A stretch of 8,391 nucleotides of DNA from JBEVNX01 sp040507895 (GTDB taxonomy: Bacteria; Desulfobacterota; Binatia; JACPRU01). The translations under genes were made by a program, and so were the position numbers. The stretch spans positions 1-8,391 of the forward strand of contig JBEVNX010000150.1 in assembly GCA_040507895.1 (NCBI GenBank), read 5' to 3'. Below, one piece after another: positions 6,606 to 8,391 of the stretch. A model generated the notes under the pieces. That model saw nothing but the letters and a program-made list of their open reading frames with translations, was not told the DNA's origin and searched no databases. The first letter of the stretch is position 1, and every line of letters starts with the position of its first letter.

Positions 6606-7415
6606 ATGACTGACGTGCTCACGCGGATTCTGGCGGTGAAAGCCGGCGAGCTCGCCGCTGCGCGCGGGGCAGTCTCGCCAGCGGAAATTGAACGGCGTGC
6701 GCAGGGCGCTCCGCCACCGCGCGACTTCGTCGGCGCGCTGCGCGCGAAGCTCGACGCGGGCCGCCCCGCCGTCATCGCCGAGATCAAGCGCGCGAGCCCG
6801 AGCCGGGGTGTCCTCAGGGTGGATTTCGATCCGCCGGCGATCGCGCGCTCGTACGCGGCGAACGGCGCAGCCTGCCTGTCGGTGCTGACCGACGCGACGT
6901 TCTTCCAGGGTGCGGACGAGCACCTGCGCGCCGCGCGCGCCGCGTGCGCGCTGCCGGTGCTGCGCAAGGACTTCGTGATCGATCCGTACCAAGTGTTCGA
7001 GTCGCGCGCGATCGGTGCGGATTGCATCCTCCTGATCGTCGCCGCGCTCGAGGACGCGCAGATGATCGGGCTGGAGCGCACCGCGCGGGCGCTCGGGCTC
7101 GCGGTGCTCGTCGAGATCCACGACGGAGCCGAGCTCGAGCGTGCCATGCGACTGAGGACGCCGCTCCTCGGGATCAACAACCGCAATCTCCGAACGTTCG
7201 AGACGAGCTTAGAAACCACGCTGAATTTGCTCCCGCGCGTGCCGGCAGGCCGGTTGGTGGTCACTGAAAGCGGCATCCTTGCCGCGGCCGACGTCGCGCG
7301 GATGCGGACGAACGGCGTCCACGCTTTTCTCGTGGGAGAGGCGTTCATGCGGGCCGCCGATCCGGGCGCCGCGCTCGCGACCCTCTTCGCGACGACGGCA
7401 GGGGGGCAGGGATGA
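6606..7415 (+). CDS. trpC: Indole-3-glycerol phosphate synthase
   Basis: A 269-aa single-domain TIM barrel, with no TrpF fusion. It closes and decarboxylates CdRP to indole-3-glycerol phosphate. Family residues are all visible: Glu59 and Lys61 in AEIKRASPSRG, SVLTDATFFQG, Lys121 in LRKDFVIDPYQV, Glu170 in LVEIHD, the INNRNL stretch (Asn191-Asn194), Glu221-Ser222 in VTESGI, and the phosphate-binding GVHAFLVGEAFM at the C-terminus. The ATG at 6606 has a GGAG at 6590-6593, 12 bases upstream, rather far. The stop codon TGA overlaps the ATG of the next gene in ATGA, so the downstream TPR gene is probably translationally coupled. Confidence 0.97.
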   Translation: MTDVLTRILAVKAGELAAARGAVSPAEIERRAQGAPPPRDFVGALRAKLDAGRPAVIAEIKRASPSRGVLRVDFDPPAIARSYAANGAACLSVLTDATFFQGADEHLRAARAACALPVLRKDFVIDPYQVFESRAIGADCILLIVAALEDAQMIGLERTARALGLAVLVEIHDGAELERAMRLRTPLLGINNRNLRTFETSLETTLNLLPRVPAGRLVVTESGILAAADVARMRTNGVHAFLVGEAFMRAADPGAALATLFATTAGGQG

Positions 7416-8391
7416 GCGCGCTGCCGCCGAGCATCGATACCGCGCTCGCCGATGCGCGTGCGCTGCAATCATCGGGGCGGCTGCGGGATGCCGAAGCCGC
7501 ATTTCGGACCGTGCTGGCATTCCAGCCCGACCATGCCGAGGCGCTCTGGTCGGTTGGCGTCCTGGCCCGCCAGCGGGGCGATTTGGGCGCCGCGACGGAA
7601 GCGCTCACTCGCGCTGCAGACTCGGCCCCACGGGAGCCAGCGGTCTGGCTCGAGCTCGCTGCGGTATATGCTGCTGCAACGCAGTATGCCGCGGCACGAA
7701 AGGCCGTCGGACGCGCGCTCAAAGTGAAACCCGACTGGGTGGACGCGCTCGCGCTGCTCGCCGAGATCGAGATTCGCGCGGGCGACGGGCAGGCGGCGCT
7801 CCCGCCGGCGCAACGGGTCCTCAGGATGCGACCCGACGTTGCGGCCGCTCACATGCTCTACGGCTCAGCGTGCGCCGTGGGTGGCCGGCTCGCGGACGCC
7901 GAAGCCGCCTTCCGTCGGGCGCTCGAGCTCGCGCCCGAGGATGTGTGGGCGACGGCGCAGCTCGCGAACGCTCTGCGCGATCAGGGGCGCTTCAGCGAGG
8001 CCGAGCCGCTCTACCGCGCCGCCCTCGAGCGGGCGCCGCAAGTGGCGGAACTCCGGGTCGAGCTTGGCGATGCTTACGTCAAGGCAGGGCGGCTCGACGA
8101 AGCCGAGCAGGCGTATCGCGAGGCGGTCTGGCAGCGACGCGATCTCGAAGCGGGCTGGACGAACCTCTTCGAGCTGGTGAAGCGGCGCGGCGACGTCGTG
8201 CGCATCGTCGAGGTCGCGCGCGACGCGGTCGAGGCTTTGCCTCGCTCTGCAGAGGCACGCGTCATGCAGTCGGCAGCGCTGATCGCGCAGGGCGACGTCG
8301 CCAGCGCCGCAACGATGCTCGAGGAGGCGCGCGCCGCTGGCATCGATTCGGCCCGGTTACGGGCTTCGCTCGGAAGTGCGCTGCGCGTCGG
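7412..8391 (+). CDS. TPR-repeat protein, N-terminal part (runs off the right edge)
   Basis: An ATG at 7412 overlaps the trpC stop (ATGA) behind a G-rich stretch, and the frame stays open to the last base, giving 326 residues so far. The sequence consists of consecutive TPR units of about 34 residues, perhaps nine. Consensus positions recur: GRLRDAEAAFRTVLAFQPDHAEALW near the start, GRLADAEAAFRRALELAPEDVWA, GRFSEAEPLYRAALERAP, and GRLDEAEQAYREAVWQRRD. There is no signal peptide. TPR proteins act as scaffolds; any catalytic C-terminal domain (methyltransferase, glycosyltransferase or dioxygenase, for example) would lie outside the window. The repeats here are closer to TPR consensus than those of the 2873-4822 protein, so I do not call it another copy of that gene. 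The partner and role are unknown. Confidence 0.85.
   Translation, partial: MSALPPSIDTALADARALQSSGRLRDAEAAFRTVLAFQPDHAEALWSVGVLARQRGDLGAATEALTRAADSAPREPAVWLELAAVYAAATQYAAARKAVGRALKVKPDWVDALALLAEIEIRAGDGQAALPPAQRVLRMRPDVAAAHMLYGSACAVGGRLADAEAAFRRALELAPEDVWATAQLANALRDQGRFSEAEPLYRAALERAPQVAELRVELGDAYVKAGRLDEAEQAYREAVWQRRDLEAGWTNLFELVKRRGDVVRIVEVARDAVEALPRSAEARVMQSAALIAQGDVASAATMLEEARAAGIDSARLRASLGSALRV

Overview
The window is high-GC DNA that carries most of a tryptophan-biosynthesis locus. TrpE, TrpG, TrpD and TrpC resemble betaproteobacterial proteins (for example the N-terminus of TrpE and the IEHREIFHDEMLDLM stretch of TrpD). The order trpE-trpG-trpD-trpC is the usual betaproteobacterial one. 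I therefore infer a betaproteobacterium, possibly Burkholderiales or an uncultured relative. This rests on remembered family sequences, not on a search.

Layout, left to right. (1) 1-705 is the C-terminal end of a protein with a 2-oxoglutarate/Fe(II) dioxygenase domain; its N-terminus lies outside the window. (2) 706-937 is the trpE control region: an extended -10 promoter, a 20-codon ORF with three Trp codons that looks like a trp leader peptide, a very GC-rich hairpin, and a good trpE ribosome binding site. (3) trpE, 938-2416. (4) A small zinc-ribbon gene on the opposite strand, 2421-2636, convergent with trpE. (5) A complete 649-aa TPR plus 2OG-Fe(II) dioxygenase protein, 2873-4822. Its last 234 residues are about 86% identical, without gaps, to the partial protein at 1-705. 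(6) trpG, whose ribosome binding site overlaps the dioxygenase stop codon, then trpD and trpC. (7) A TPR protein starting inside the trpC stop codon (ATGA overlap) and running off the right edge.

The four trp enzymes take chorismate through anthranilate (TrpE+TrpG), phosphoribosyl-anthranilate (TrpD) and indole-3-glycerol phosphate (TrpC, after the TrpF isomerisation, not seen here). The unusual part is the accessory content. Two paralogous dioxygenase genes bracket trpE, one of them is tightly linked to trpG, an antisense zinc-ribbon gene separates trpE from the rest, and another TPR gene is linked to trpC. No mobile element, CRISPR array, tRNA or rRNA was seen.

The most useful points for follow-up are the probable trp leader peptide and its possible pairing with the trpE start, the duplicated dioxygenase around trpE, the Thr found in TrpE where a C-terminal active-site Lys is expected, and the 71-aa zinc-ribbon gene.
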